Part shown: piece after piece, positions 23,431 to 30,664 of the stretch
Layout: every line of letters starts with the position of its first letter
Numbering within the stretch: the first letter of the stretch is position 1
Source: Halodesulfovibrio spirochaetisodalis
GTDB lineage: Bacteria; Desulfobacterota; Desulfovibrionia; Desulfovibrionales; Desulfovibrionaceae
Direction of reading: 5' to 3'
NCBI RefSeq assembly: GCF_001672295.1
Contig: NZ_JXMS01000028.1
Coordinates: 1 to 49,634, forward strand
Length of the DNA: 49,634 bases
The notes under the pieces: model-generated
Told to the model about the DNA's origin: nothing
Seen by the model: the letters and a program-made list of their open reading frames with translations, nothing else
Database searches by the model: none
Translations under genes and position numbers: made by a program

Positions 23431-23644
23431 CTTCTTCAACAAGCTTCATCACATCAAAAACAACTGTCGCTGCGGGGTTAGTCCCTTGAGCGCTGCAAAG
23501 CTTTCCATTCTCATCAAGGTGAGCGGTCACATGAAAGCAGGCAATACGATCATACCCGTTTACTGCACCGTGAATGCTGACCCATTCTGCCTTTGCAGCG
23601 GCAGTTTCAACCTCTTTCACCAGTTCAGATAAAGTCATAGCCAT
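23420..23644 (-). CDS. Small early-operon protein of unknown function (74 aa)
   Basis: ATG 23644 follows a GGGAGAATAAG site, 2 bases after the stop of the CII-like gene. The protein starts MAMTLSELVKEVETAAAKAE, then has a beta-rich middle (SIHGAVNGYDRIACFHVTAHL) and a closing helix. I do not recognise the family. It belongs to the leftward early operon between the immunity genes and the replication gene. Confidence 0.55.
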   Translation of the reverse strand: MAMTLSELVKEVETAAAKAEWVSIHGAVNGYDRIACFHVTAHLDENGKLCSAQGTNPAATVVFDVMKLVEEVRR

Positions 23645-23645
23645 C

Positions 23646-24101
23646 TTATTCTCCCTGCTCCTGCTCGTACAACGTCACCGTCTGCCGCACCTCGTCCACA
23701 TGCTTATCCAGTAACGCCCTAACGGCGCGCATGTCCTGCCCGTCGCGTATGGCCTCGTGCAGCTGCACAAGCGTGGGGTAATCTTCCAGACACTCAGCGC
23801 GCACGTCATCACACGTTGGCTTTGCCTGTTCCACAGGCACGCAGGTAAAACCGGCTGGTAGCGCCATAAACTGCAAAATCGCTTGGGCGGTATCTGTGCC
23901 GCCCACCTCGTGCAGGTTCTGAAGCAGCACGCGCACCCTGTCGATCACAGGCCGTGCGTTATCTCCTTCCAAATCAGGATTACGCATTTGCCGGTACAAC
24001 TGCTTTTCCCCCACCTGAAAAATCTTCTTCAGCAGCCCCATTCCAAGAACTGACTTGGCATCAATCATCAGTTCCCACGGCTGCAAATTGTTCTTGGGCA
24101 T
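23646..24101 (-). CDS. CII-like phage regulatory protein (151 aa)
   Basis: The segment VIDRVRVLLQNLHEVGGTDTAQAILQF (about 51-77, shown here in pieces: VIDRVRVLLQNL, GGTDTAQAILQF) followed by MALPAGFTCVP resembles the helical core of the CP76/CII-type phage regulators, which promote lysogeny. The C-terminal part is helical and acidic, suiting an oligomerisation domain. I prefer ATG 24101 (AAGGGAG about 8 bases upstream) over the TTG two codons earlier. Its place directly after the cro-like gene matches the position of cII in lambdoid phages. Family membership is tentative. Confidence 0.5.
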   Translation of the reverse strand: MPKNNLQPWELMIDAKSVLGMGLLKKIFQVGEKQLYRQMRNPDLEGDNARPVIDRVRVLLQNLHEVGGTDTAQAILQFMALPAGFTCVPVEQAKPTCDDVRAECLEDYPTLVQLHEAIRDGQDMRAVRALLDKHVDEVRQTVTLYEQEQGE

Positions 24102-24147
24102 GTCCAAAACTCCCTTGCAAGGTAGACAGTTCTATAAAAACTTTCGC

Positions 24148-24396
24148 CTACCCTTTTTGACTCACATTGCTAAAGTCAGGTACCCCTATCGGTCGCACCT
24201 GTGCGAATAACTCCGGCCTCAGTTCTTCAATGGGAATACCCAACTTTGCATAATACCGGAGCGCGGCCTCCCCGCCGATCTTCCTTTGTCCATTGCAATG
24301 ACGAAGAACGGCTGAATGATGCAACCCGCACATACGGGCAATATCCGCAACGGTGCACGCGTGATCGTGTCGATATTCTTCAATTTTATTTTTCAT
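24148..24396 (-). CDS. Cro-like helix-turn-helix regulator (82 aa)
   Basis: I start at ATG 24396 (MKNKIEEYRHDHACTVADIA); the upstream part of the frame is non-protein-like and crosses the divergent promoter gap. The helix-turn-helix is CTVADIARMCGLHHSAVLRH (about 14-33), followed by a short GEAALRYYAKLGIPIEELRP tail. It is read opposite to the repressor gene at 24499, the standard cro/cI layout, and should turn on the leftward early operon while blocking the repressor. A second possible start is ATG 24420. The intergenic region 24397-24498 should contain the shared operators, but I see no clear dyad. Confidence 0.65.
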   Translation of the reverse strand: MKNKIEEYRHDHACTVADIARMCGLHHSAVLRHCNGQRKIGGEAALRYYAKLGIPIEELRPELFAQVRPIGVPDFSNVSQKG

Positions 24397-24498
24397 ACCC
24401 ACAACTGTGACACGAGGCATTTTAGTTATGCAACCCCCAAAAATGTGGAAGTGAAAAAGGTGGCACAAGACATTGCTAAAAAAGATAAAAAAACACGC

Positions 24499-25041
24499 AT
24501 GGCTAAATATGATCCAGAAAACGCTCATGCGTGGAATGTAATTCTTGCTGAAGTCAGAAAATTAAAAGCTGGCGGACAGCGACAGCACGAAATTGCTAAA
24601 ACGATGGGTGTCAATAGAGATACTGTTTCTCGCTGGTTAAGCGAGGAACGAGGTGGAGAACGCACCACATTTGGTGCAATGCTTCGCTATGCAGACGCTC
24701 TGGGCATTCCGTACAACAACCTTCTCGCTAAAGGTGAGCTGAAACCAGAAGCCGCAGCGGTGCCGGCAACACAGTTCAGCAAAGCCGTAGCCAAGGTGCT
24801 CGAAGGATTCGCCCAGGATGATGATACCACCGTTACCGACATTGCAAAGCAAACAGGCTTGCCAGCAGTAGAGGTAAACGCGGCTCTGGCAGGAGACACA
24901 CAACCTTCACTCGAGCTATTTCATCAACTCTGTAAAGCAATCGGAGTGAAGGACACTATCGTCTTGAATCGAGCAGAAAAGCTCATTGAAGAGGAAGAAA
25001 AAGACACTACTGCTAGCGCTGCAGCAACTAGATCAGCGTAA
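24499..25041 (+). CDS. CI-type prophage repressor with two HTH domains, no protease domain (180 aa)
   Basis: The N-terminal Xre-type domain contains QRQHEIAKTMGVNRDTVSRW (about 34-53). A second, more distant helix-turn-helix-like unit follows (TVTDIAKQTGLPAVEVNAAL, about 114-133), then a DTIVLNRAEKLIEEEEK tail. It faces the cro-like gene, as a lysogeny repressor does. There is no S24 peptidase domain, so RecA-driven self-cleavage is not expected and induction must work differently, for example by an antirepressor. ATG 24499 is the first Met after a long open stretch without a good ribosome site; GTG 24460 is a possible earlier start. Confidence 0.6.
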   Translation: MAKYDPENAHAWNVILAEVRKLKAGGQRQHEIAKTMGVNRDTVSRWLSEERGGERTTFGAMLRYADALGIPYNNLLAKGELKPEAAAVPATQFSKAVAKVLEGFAQDDDTTVTDIAKQTGLPAVEVNAALAGDTQPSLELFHQLCKAIGVKDTIVLNRAEKLIEEEEKDTTASAAATRSA

Positions 25042-25207
25042 GGGTCATTCGCGGGGGCGGCTCTCAAAAGCCACGGGTGCAGTATTGTTCCAAAAAAAAC
25101 CACTATCTACGCATAGTTTTACCGAGAATATTCAAACAATAACACATCAGATGGCATATTTTTTACAGCAAAATGTAATACAAAATAGTTTGACTCACGC
25201 AAAAAAA

Positions 25208-25222
25208 GTATCATAGTGATAC
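25208..25222. promoter_or_regulatory. Palindrome over the mqsR start, candidate operator
   Basis: GTATCATAGTGATAC is a perfect 6+6 palindrome with a 3-base centre and covers the GTG start codon of the toxin gene. A TTGACT -35-like box lies at 25190-25195. Type II antitoxins such as MqsA usually bind a palindrome in their own promoter to repress the operon, so this is the natural candidate site. Confidence 0.5.
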
Positions 25223-25569
25223 CTGAGAGCAAAGTTTTGGGCAACAGAGATCGCAATACCAAACGAAAACCAGAATACCTGCTATCGACGGTAAAAAAAC
25301 TGGTAACATCAAACGATGTAAAAATTTCAATAAATGCAATTCGAGATATTGAAGGTGCAGGACTGACCCAAATGGTTATTCCTGAAATTATTCTTCAATT
25401 GCAACCAACCGATTTTCATATAAGCTCATACTACCCAGACACCCCTGATAAACGTTGGCAAGACGCATATAAGACCTATTTTGAAGGCCAGAGCCTATAT
25501 GTTAAATTTAAAATTACTTCCTCCGGTGAGTTACTTATTATTACCTCATCAAAGCCTAATTCAGACTAA
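25216..25569 (+). CDS. mqsR: MqsR-family mRNA interferase toxin (117 aa)
   Basis: The protein aligns by eye along its length with E. coli MqsR: KRKPEYLLSTVKKLV (about 17-31) matches the KR.PH..L..VKKLV start, then IILQLQPTDFHISSYYPD, then WQDAYKTYFEGQSLYVKFKI (about 81-100, quoted as WQDAY and YVKFKI) and LLIITSSK at the end. MqsR is a ribosome-dependent, GCU-specific mRNA endonuclease. As in E. coli the toxin gene is first in the operon. The GTG start lies in a palindrome; an in-frame TTG at 25237 is an alternative. It is followed after 17 bases by the antitoxin gene with its own AAGGAG site. Confidence 0.85.
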   Translation: MIPESKVLGNRDRNTKRKPEYLLSTVKKLVTSNDVKISINAIRDIEGAGLTQMVIPEIILQLQPTDFHISSYYPDTPDKRWQDAYKTYFEGQSLYVKFKITSSGELLIITSSKPNSD

Positions 25570-25586
25570 ACACTAAGGAGCAATCC

Positions 25587-26345
25587 ATGACTATCAGTGA
25601 TGCCATATGCCCTTTCTGCGAAGCTGGAAGGGTTACCCCTAAGTTAGGAAGAGATTATTCATATCAAGACGAGACGATTCACCTTGCAACATATGAATCA
25701 TTCGTGTGTGATGAGTGTGGCGAAGAGTTTGTTGATGCTAAAGCCAACGCAGAATCTTCACGTAAAATAATCGAATTTCAAAGACAAGTTGATGGATTAC
25801 TTTCTGCCGCAGAAATTATCCAATGCAGAAAGCAGTATGGGTTAAATCAAAAAGAATTTGCTGACTTACTAGGTGTTGCTGAAAAATCTTTCGCCCGATG
25901 GGAAACCAGCACAGTCAAACAGGGTACACAAATTGATAACTTGTTACGTACCTACCTAAAATACCCAAAAGCTGTAGATGCATTAGCTGACTACGACACG
26001 TACAAGCTTAAAATAGAAAAAGCGTTATCAAAAGCATCTATTCTCACAACTCCCTCTAAACCTCAACCACATGAAAGCTACTTAAAAACATTAAAAGTTA
26101 AATATGTCATAAAAACGGTTGAAAGCGACGAGCAACTTGATGAGGGTACAAACAATTTTATACAACTACTTAGAGTAGCACTTAGCAGTTCTAAATCAAT
26201 GGGAAAAGAACTTGGCTATAAAGAAGGTAAGCTCCGTGCGGAGATTGCTCAGCAAATAGAGAGGCATCACAAAGCTAGAAATGCAGAAGAAAGCCACTAC
26301 GTACCAATACCAAGAAAGTCACTTAACATGCAGTCAAAAAGATAG
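25587..26345 (+). CDS. mqsA: MqsA-family antitoxin with extended C-terminus (252 aa)
   Basis: The N-terminal zinc domain has C8-x2-C11 and C41-x2-C44. An Xre-type helix-turn-helix follows (LNQKEFADLLGVAEKSFARWE, about 86-106; core QKEFADLLGVAEKSFARW), as in E. coli MqsA (131 aa). This protein continues for about 120 more residues, Lys/Glu/Ser-rich and predicted disordered to helical. In toxin-antitoxin-chaperone (TAC) systems such an extension is the 'chaperone addiction' segment that makes antitoxin stability depend on the SecB-like chaperone encoded next. It should neutralise MqsR and repress the operon. The start has TAAGGAGCAATCC upstream. Confidence 0.85.
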   Translation: MTISDAICPFCEAGRVTPKLGRDYSYQDETIHLATYESFVCDECGEEFVDAKANAESSRKIIEFQRQVDGLLSAAEIIQCRKQYGLNQKEFADLLGVAEKSFARWETSTVKQGTQIDNLLRTYLKYPKAVDALADYDTYKLKIEKALSKASILTTPSKPQPHESYLKTLKVKYVIKTVESDEQLDEGTNNFIQLLRVALSSSKSMGKELGYKEGKLRAEIAQQIERHHKARNAEESHYVPIPRKSLNMQSKR

Positions 26346-26348
26346 CTT

Positions 26349-26735
26349 ATGAAAGTACACAATATAAATTTAGTACATGTTGAATTTTATGGTAATGCTC
26401 TTTCAGATAAGCAATCAGGCGATATTTCTATTGCCGTTCGTCGTGAATACCACATCTCTGATGACAAAAAATATTTAACCGTAATTTTGGGTCTTAAGAC
26501 AACAGATGACGAGGCAGCCCCTTTTTCTTTCCGAATTGAATATGCGGGACTATTTTTTATAGAAAAAGATGATCAAAAACGAATAGAAGAGATTGGGCAA
26601 AAAGACGCCCCCGAAATGATGCTACCGTACTTGAGAGAAACCGCAACATCATTACTCTTGAAATCAGGCTTCCCCCCTATCGATATTCCTTCTCTTAACT
26701 TTGACAATATTCAATTTCCATCACAGGAAGATTAA
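26349..26735 (+). CDS. SecB-like chaperone of a toxin-antitoxin-chaperone system (128 aa)
   Basis: The C-terminal half carries SecB hallmarks: FSFRIEYAGLFFIEKDD (about 56-72), APEMMLPYLRETATSLLLKS (about 86-105) and GFPPIDIPSLNFDNI. The N-terminal half is beta-rich as in SecB. Its place right after an extended MqsA, with 3 bases between the genes, makes it a dedicated TAC chaperone (as Rv1957 is for HigBA) rather than the housekeeping SecB. It should bind the antitoxin extension and allow toxin inhibition; phage takeover that disturbs the chaperone would free the toxin. A strong terminator follows directly, closing a three-gene operon. Confidence 0.85.
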   Translation: MKVHNINLVHVEFYGNALSDKQSGDISIAVRREYHISDDKKYLTVILGLKTTDDEAAPFSFRIEYAGLFFIEKDDQKRIEEIGQKDAPEMMLPYLRETATSLLLKSGFPPIDIPSLNFDNIQFPSQED

Positions 26736-26744
26736 TAAACATTA

Positions 26745-26766
26745 CCCCGCCTCTGGCGGGGTTTTT
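26745..26766 (+). terminator. Intrinsic terminator of the mqsRA-chaperone operon
   Basis: The stem CCCCGCC (26745-26751) pairs with GGCGGGG (26755-26761) across a TCT loop, followed by TTTTT. It lies 10 bases after the chaperone stop. Confidence 0.9.
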
Positions 26767-26849
26767 AATGTCCTGCAGCAGAAGCAGAAACTCCCACAGC
26801 TACCAATCCACAGCTCACCATCAAAACTCTACAAACACAACTCACCTAA

Positions 26850-27170
26850 TCACTGAAACGCTAATAAAAAGCTAGAAAACATGTATATTCCAATAAATAT
26901 CAGGATCAAATAGGACAAATTTTTCCAAAAAGCATGCCCCATATAATTATCAGTACTTCTTTTCAGCCCTACAACAGCCACGATAGAATATGGTATACGA
27001 ACAAACTGAAGCAGCAGTAACATACCTGCTTTGGTGTGAGTGTCCAAGGAGTCGGCACAAATAGTTCTATCTAAGGCGATAATAAATAGCAGAATAAATA
27101 GCACATTGAACACCCAAAAGGCCTTCCACAACGGATATTGGCCTCGCCAAAGTTGTTTTAACCACCCCAT
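26850..27170 (-). CDS. Small membrane protein, LWRGxYPL family, paralog 1 (106 aa)
   Basis: The protein starts MGWLKQLWRGQYPLWKAFW, then has three to four hydrophobic segments (about 19-33, 47-66 and 83-105). Between them is the motif LKRSTDNYMGHAFWK (about 69-83), matching the family pattern 'W(K/R)SA..Y.G..FW'. Three relatives lie at 27181, 27663 (both in the prophage) and 48115 (outside it). The family is widespread and uncharacterised as far as I know. It is the last of three leftward tandem copies; the ATG is 10 bases from the neighbour's stop. Confidence 0.65.
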   Translation of the reverse strand: MGWLKQLWRGQYPLWKAFWVFNVLFILLFIIALDRTICADSLDTHTKAGMLLLLQFVRIPYSIVAVVGLKRSTDNYMGHAFWKNLSYLILIFIGIYMFSSFLLAFQ

Positions 27171-27180
27171 GTTACTTTCC

Positions 27181-27492
27181 TTAAATATTAGAAAAAAGTT
27201 TTACGAAAAAACCTAGAACAAAAAACAAAAGAGTACCCTTGGCACAATATTTCCAAAATGTACTTCCTGTGTATTTAGTCGCACTCTTCCAAGTTGCAAC
27301 GCCCCAGATAATCGCCCAAAAATAAATAAAAAACGCACCTGTAACAAAAGTCAAAGGTGAAGGCTCTGCTGAGATATTCCGCAAAAGAATTGGTATTACG
27401 ATCACCGTAAGAAAAAAACCGCCTAACCCAACACACCAAAAAGTAATATGAAGTGGATATTCCCCTCGCCACAGCTTTCCTAAAAACCGCAT
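27181..27492 (-). CDS. Small membrane protein, LWRGxYPL family, paralog 2 (103 aa)
   Basis: The N-terminus MRFLGKLWRGEYPLHITFW is nearly identical to paralog 3. Hydrophobic segments lie at about 18-36, 47-63 and 83-100, with the family motif ATWKSATKYTGSTFWK (about 65-80). The upstream sequence (27493-27580) is clearly related to that of paralog 3 (28014-28110), including a TCCTTACTATTATTTATAT block, so the genes arose by duplication together with the control region. A CTAAGGAGC-like AAGGAG site precedes the ATG. No function is known to me. Confidence 0.7.
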   Translation of the reverse strand: MRFLGKLWRGEYPLHITFWCVGLGGFFLTVIVIPILLRNISAEPSPLTFVTGAFFIYFWAIIWGVATWKSATKYTGSTFWKYCAKGTLLFFVLGFFVKLFSNI

Positions 27493-27662
27493 AACTGCTC
27501 CTTACTATTATTTATATTCGCATCACCCACCTGCCCTATATATTTTTTTTTATCAAGAGCCGTCGCATGTCAGTTTTTCTTTGGCGATCTCACGCCAAAA
27601 ACATTTCCACTTCCACAGCAGACTTCCGTACTCGTCATTAACTAGCCTCATTGTCGACCTGC

Positions 27663-28013
27663 CTAAACAAGCCCCAAGCTAGCCAACCCTTCATACGTAA
27701 ATCGTACGAATTTAATGCACGCCATAATCACCGCTAATTTTGCTGCTCCCTTCCAAAAAGGAACTCCTTCATACTGTTCTGCACTTTTCCATATCCCCCT
27801 CAAGGCAACAACCATGTAAGCGGGAAATACAATAAAACTGCAAAGAAAAACTAATTCTGCGGCTCCTAAACTTTCTGCCCCCATCCTCTTAATACTGGCT
27901 GACAAAGAAAAAATGAACACTGCAAAAAGGATATAGCCAACAGCGCAGCCAAAGCACCAAAAGCTTATCCATAGCGGATATTCCCCTCGCCACAACTTTC
28001 CTAAAAACTGCAT
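27663..28013 (-). CDS. Small membrane protein, LWRGxYPL family, paralog 3 (116 aa)
   Basis: The protein starts MQFLGKLWRGEYPLWISFW. Hydrophobic segments are at about 19-39, 52-68 and 88-101, and the family motif is IWKSAEQYEGVPFWKG (about 73-88). It is slightly longer than its paralogs, at both the first loop and the C-terminus. The start follows TAAGGGGAAGTT. The shared promoter-side block shows that each copy has its own control region rather than one operon promoter. The conserved Trp and charged residues at the N-terminus (KLWRGE) would lie on the cytoplasmic face. Confidence 0.7.
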   Translation of the reverse strand: MQFLGKLWRGEYPLWISFWCFGCAVGYILFAVFIFSLSASIKRMGAESLGAAELVFLCSFIVFPAYMVVALRGIWKSAEQYEGVPFWKGAAKLAVIMACIKFVRFTYEGLASLGLV

Positions 28014-28384
28014 AACTTCCCCTTACTATTATTTATATCTACTTTATTCCCCTGCCCTATATATATTTTTTTATCAAGAATCTGCCTTGTGTCATTTTTT
28101 TCTTGACGAAAAAATCTGCCTCATGTCACACTTTCTTCACGCCGCAAGAAAAAGCCAAACACAACGCGAGATTATCACCGTTGTTAGTCCGCAATCTCTT
28201 GGGTGCCAATCTGGAGAGTTCGCAAAGTCGGCTTTCTGGAAAGGATTTAGTTTCGCGAACCGCAGGGCTGCGCTGTGCAGCCGATTCATAGTCTCCATTG
28301 TTTGGAGGGTGAGCTCGGCGGTTCCATGTACGGAGCCGCCCTACGGGGCGCGAAAATACAAACTCGCTAGCAAGGTGAACGACC
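28014..28384. other. Gene-free interval left of the right-arm cluster
   Basis: The left 100 bases are the duplicated upstream block of the small membrane genes. Next come TATCAAGAATCTGCC and GACGAAAAAATCTGCC repeats (28072-28125). The remainder (28140-28384) is G+C-richer and open in several frames, but with no start plus ribosome site. A GGAGCCGCCCTACGGGGCGCG hairpin-like stretch lies near 28337-28355. A small RNA is possible but I cannot support one. Confidence 0.35.
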
Positions 28385-28513
28385 ATGACCAGCTACAGAG
28401 AAAAGCAACTGCCGAGTATCGGCTTTATCAACCGTCTTTGCATGGCGGGCGTACTGCTTCTGTTTCTTTCAGCAGTGCTAAGCCTTGGCGAGTTTCTTAC
28501 TGGTGCAATGTAA
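28385..28513 (+). CDS. Very small single-TM protein (42 aa)
   Basis: This short frame starts at ATG 28385 after AAGGTGAACGACC. The product MTSYREKQLPSIGFINRLCM continues into a strongly hydrophobic helix (AGVLLLFLSAVLSLGEFL) and ends TGAM. It is read in the same direction as the following phage genes and stops 75 bases before the next. Its composition is protein-like, but with only 42 codons it could still be chance. Confidence 0.4.
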   Translation: MTSYREKQLPSIGFINRLCMAGVLLLFLSAVLSLGEFLTGAM

Positions 28514-28587
28514 TTTCCAACCAGCAAAGGATGCGGGCAGGTGCGGGGTTTATCCTTCGGCCCCGCCCTGCCAATGGGAGAGAAGCT

Positions 28588-28821
28588 ATGTTTAGTCTCA
28601 CGCTCACAACATCGAGCGGAATTTGCAAAGTGGACGAACTGCCAGCGCAGTTCAGCAAAAACCTTGCATACGCCCCACGCCATCTCAAAGTGGCAAAGGT
28701 GAACGGCAAACCGGTAACAGACTGCTGCGACACATGCGGTCGGCCGATCTGCCAAGGCGACAGCTACACCACCCGCAACGGGCATGTCTGGTGCAACACC
28801 TGCTTGCCGCAAAGCAACTAG
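28588..28821 (+). CDS. Small zinc-finger protein (77 aa)
   Basis: The frame is open much further upstream, but ATG 28588 after GGGAGAGAAGCT gives a sensible phage-sized protein starting MFSLTLTTSSGICKVDELPA. The C-terminal third has CCDTCGRPICQGDSY and WCNTCL, that is two CxxC knuckles plus extra Cys, a treble-clef or LIM-like zinc site. The stop lies 8 bases before the next ATG, whose AGGAG overlaps the stop. The function is unknown; it may bind nucleic acid or protein. Confidence 0.6.
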   Translation: MFSLTLTTSSGICKVDELPAQFSKNLAYAPRHLKVAKVNGKPVTDCCDTCGRPICQGDSYTTRNGHVWCNTCLPQSN

Positions 28822-28829
28822 GAGCGGTT

Positions 28830-29438
28830 ATGCCTGTAGTCATCTGCCCTTCCTGCAAAACAGAGCACTTTGTCCGGTCAAAAAAAGGGAACAAACTCTG
28901 CAAAAAATGCTGTGCTGCGGCTATCAGCAAAAAGAAAAAGGCCAAACCTCGCAAGCCACCACGCAAAGGCAAAATGGTGCCATGCGAACGCTGCGGGACT
29001 GAGTTCTACCAGCATGTATCCCGTCTAGAATCCGGTAATGGTAAATTCTGCTCAAAAAAATGTGCGTACGCAGCAAAAAAGGAAGCAAAGCGCATAGCCA
29101 ACACCGTCAACTGCCCGTGGTGCGACAAAGTGTTCGTTAAGCGGTCAGAGCAAACATATTGCTCCCGCTCATGTGCTGCAGCAGCCGTCCATGCACGCAA
29201 CAACAGCGCAGATAAAAAGACAGCAAAGCGTACCTGCATTGTGTGTGAAAAAGAATTTACGCTTGGTGTCAGCAACAGAATTTGCAGCCACGCTTGTTTG
29301 GTTCAGCACAGAAAAGAGCTTGGCTGCCACCCAACAAAGTATGCGCTGGAGTCTGACCCGTGGGAAACCGGAGCCATTCCACCAGATCGCTTTGCCCGCG
29401 ACATGTTCCGGCAACCTGATCCAGTGCTGGGGTTCTGA
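28830..29438 (+). CDS. Multi-zinc-ribbon phage protein (202 aa)
   Basis: I count four Cys-pair modules: ICPSCKTEHF with LCKKCC (about 5-28), PCERCGTEFYQH with FCSKKCAY (about 51-74), NCPWCDKVFVKR with YCSRSCAA (about 88-112) and TCIVCEKEFTL with ICSHACL (about 129-152). The second to fourth resemble MYM/FCS-type zinc fingers (CxxC...FCS..C). A long Lys/Arg-rich linker (about 33-50) would bind nucleic acid. The last 40 residues are acidic and unlike the rest. ATG 28830 follows AGGAG by 5 bases. A DNA- or RNA-binding regulator is likely; the precise role is unknown. Confidence 0.65.
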   Translation: MPVVICPSCKTEHFVRSKKGNKLCKKCCAAAISKKKKAKPRKPPRKGKMVPCERCGTEFYQHVSRLESGNGKFCSKKCAYAAKKEAKRIANTVNCPWCDKVFVKRSEQTYCSRSCAAAAVHARNNSADKKTAKRTCIVCEKEFTLGVSNRICSHACLVQHRKELGCHPTKYALESDPWETGAIPPDRFARDMFRQPDPVLGF

Positions 29439-29671
29439 TGCAGATACGCCAACGCCCACTGCCTACGGAGGTTATCCCCAAAAACACATGGATAATCATC
29501 CAGCAGCCAACCAAGCAGATTCGCGCCATCACCTGCGAAGAAAGCGAAATTATAGACGGCAAGCACGTAGTCAAAGCCAACGGCTACGGCTTTTCCGGAA
29601 AAGAAATTCCGGTTTCAAAGATTGTTAAGAGAACAAAGCTGGCTGAGAGGAAAGAAGACCATGCCAATTGA
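29438..29671 (+). CDS. Small beta-rich phage protein (77 aa)
   Basis: The ATG shares its first base with the previous stop (TGATG), which indicates coupling. The product MQIRQRPLPTEVIPKNTWII contains two probable beta hairpins and an SGKEIPVSKIVKRTKLAERK basic C-terminus. It overlaps the next gene by 11 bases. I do not recognise a family and can assign no function. Confidence 0.5.
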   Translation: MQIRQRPLPTEVIPKNTWIIIQQPTKQIRAITCEESEIIDGKHVVKANGYGFSGKEIPVSKIVKRTKLAERKEDHAN

Positions 29672-29933
29672 GCAAACAACAACGGTCTGGGAGTGCGAAC
29701 ACTGCTTCAGAGAATTCGATTACGAAGACGATTGCGCAGAGCATGAGGATAGATGCGAACGCAATCCAGATTACAGCGAAATTACTGGCGATGCAGTAAC
29801 GCCACTTTGTGACTTTTGCGACCGCTGCACAAAAGAAGGCTATCGCAGCCCAGAGTGCAAACTGCTCTATCCAGATAACTCTGTCCGCGATTGTCTTCTA
29901 TTTACACCTGCGCGCGACTTACCAACCTGCTAA
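29661..29933 (+). CDS. Acidic zinc-finger-like protein (90 aa)
   Basis: ATG 29661 has GAGGAAAGAAG upstream inside the previous gene. Residues 9-30 contain WECEHCFREFDYEDDCAEHE followed by DRC, close to a C2H2 finger (C-x2-C-x12-H-x3/4-C type). A second Cys set, LCDFCDRC and PEC, lies at about 52-68. The whole protein is strongly acidic, which suggests protein rather than DNA binding, possibly a DNA-mimic or inhibitor type. The function is unknown. Confidence 0.55.
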   Translation: MPIEQTTTVWECEHCFREFDYEDDCAEHEDRCERNPDYSEITGDAVTPLCDFCDRCTKEGYRSPECKLLYPDNSVRDCLLFTPARDLPTC

Positions 29934-29960
29934 CGCAACAGCGAACACAAGGATTTAACC

Positions 29961-30662
29961 ATGGAAAAATTACAAGAAGTGATGAACGAAGTTTTCGTTG
30001 AATACGAAAAGTCCGGCAAAATTAAAGAGCTTTTCGAAAATAATATTGAAAGCTGCATTGCGAAGGTTGTTGAAGAAGAATTTCGCTATAGTGGTAAGGC
30101 TCGAAAAGCAATAAAAAGTGCCATTGAAAAAGCATTACCCGAAAATATTGAAGCCACTCTCAATATTGTTGAATACAACCACGTTGTTTCCAACATTCTT
30201 AAAGAAAAATTGGGGGGACTGTTCACAGAAGAATCCAAGCGCATGGCAGACAACTTGGTTGATGACCTGCTTGAGGTTCCTGCTAAAGAAATCACCTTGC
30301 ACGAACTCGCCGAGGCTTTTGTTGAACAATACAGCGAAGAAGCTCAAGAGGAAGATTGGGGATACCCACAGATTAAACTTGAGGATTCACACTATAGCTG
30401 GGCAGACGACGGGGAATTCTACAATATTACATTTAAACCACATGAAGACTCTTGGCGTGATGAGATAGTACTTCGTGTGCATCAAGACAAAGTGCACTCC
30501 GTGAGATTTGGGGATGAAGAAAAATACAAGAAGAAATTCAGCGGGCATGACGCTCAAGTCCATGACTTTGAAAAGCTTGTGTTCCAGCTTTATGCCTGCC
30601 GTATCAAGCTTGTCCGTGGTGACTTTGACGAAGATAACTACTCGTATCCAGATCGTTACTAG
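29961..30662 (+). CDS. Hypothetical phage protein (233 aa)
   Basis: The first 100 residues are helical and charged (MEKLQEVMNEVFVEYEKSGK, then a repeated I/L-x2-A/V pattern). The second part is a beta-rich, Asp/Tyr/Trp-rich domain (about 128-190), followed by a short helical end with a DNYSYPDRY tail. I do not recognise the family. The helical part with regular KAIKSAIEKAL stretches suggests oligomerisation. It is well separated from its neighbours and uses the same codon style as the other right-arm genes. Confidence 0.5.
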   Translation: MEKLQEVMNEVFVEYEKSGKIKELFENNIESCIAKVVEEEFRYSGKARKAIKSAIEKALPENIEATLNIVEYNHVVSNILKEKLGGLFTEESKRMADNLVDDLLEVPAKEITLHELAEAFVEQYSEEAQEEDWGYPQIKLEDSHYSWADDGEFYNITFKPHEDSWRDEIVLRVHQDKVHSVRFGDEEKYKKKFSGHDAQVHDFEKLVFQLYACRIKLVRGDFDEDNYSYPDRY

Positions 30663-30664
30663 TG

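Noticed and set aside
24316-24498. N-terminal extension of the repressor frame
   Set aside because: It runs through the cro-like gene and the divergent promoter region on the other strand and is not protein-like; the HTH protein is complete from 24499.
28087-28587. Long upstream extension of the zinc-finger frame at 28588-28821
   Set aside because: The extension is rich in Arg/Ser/Trp with no protein-like pattern, overlaps a better small frame at 28385, and lacks a ribosome site. ATG 28588 has one.
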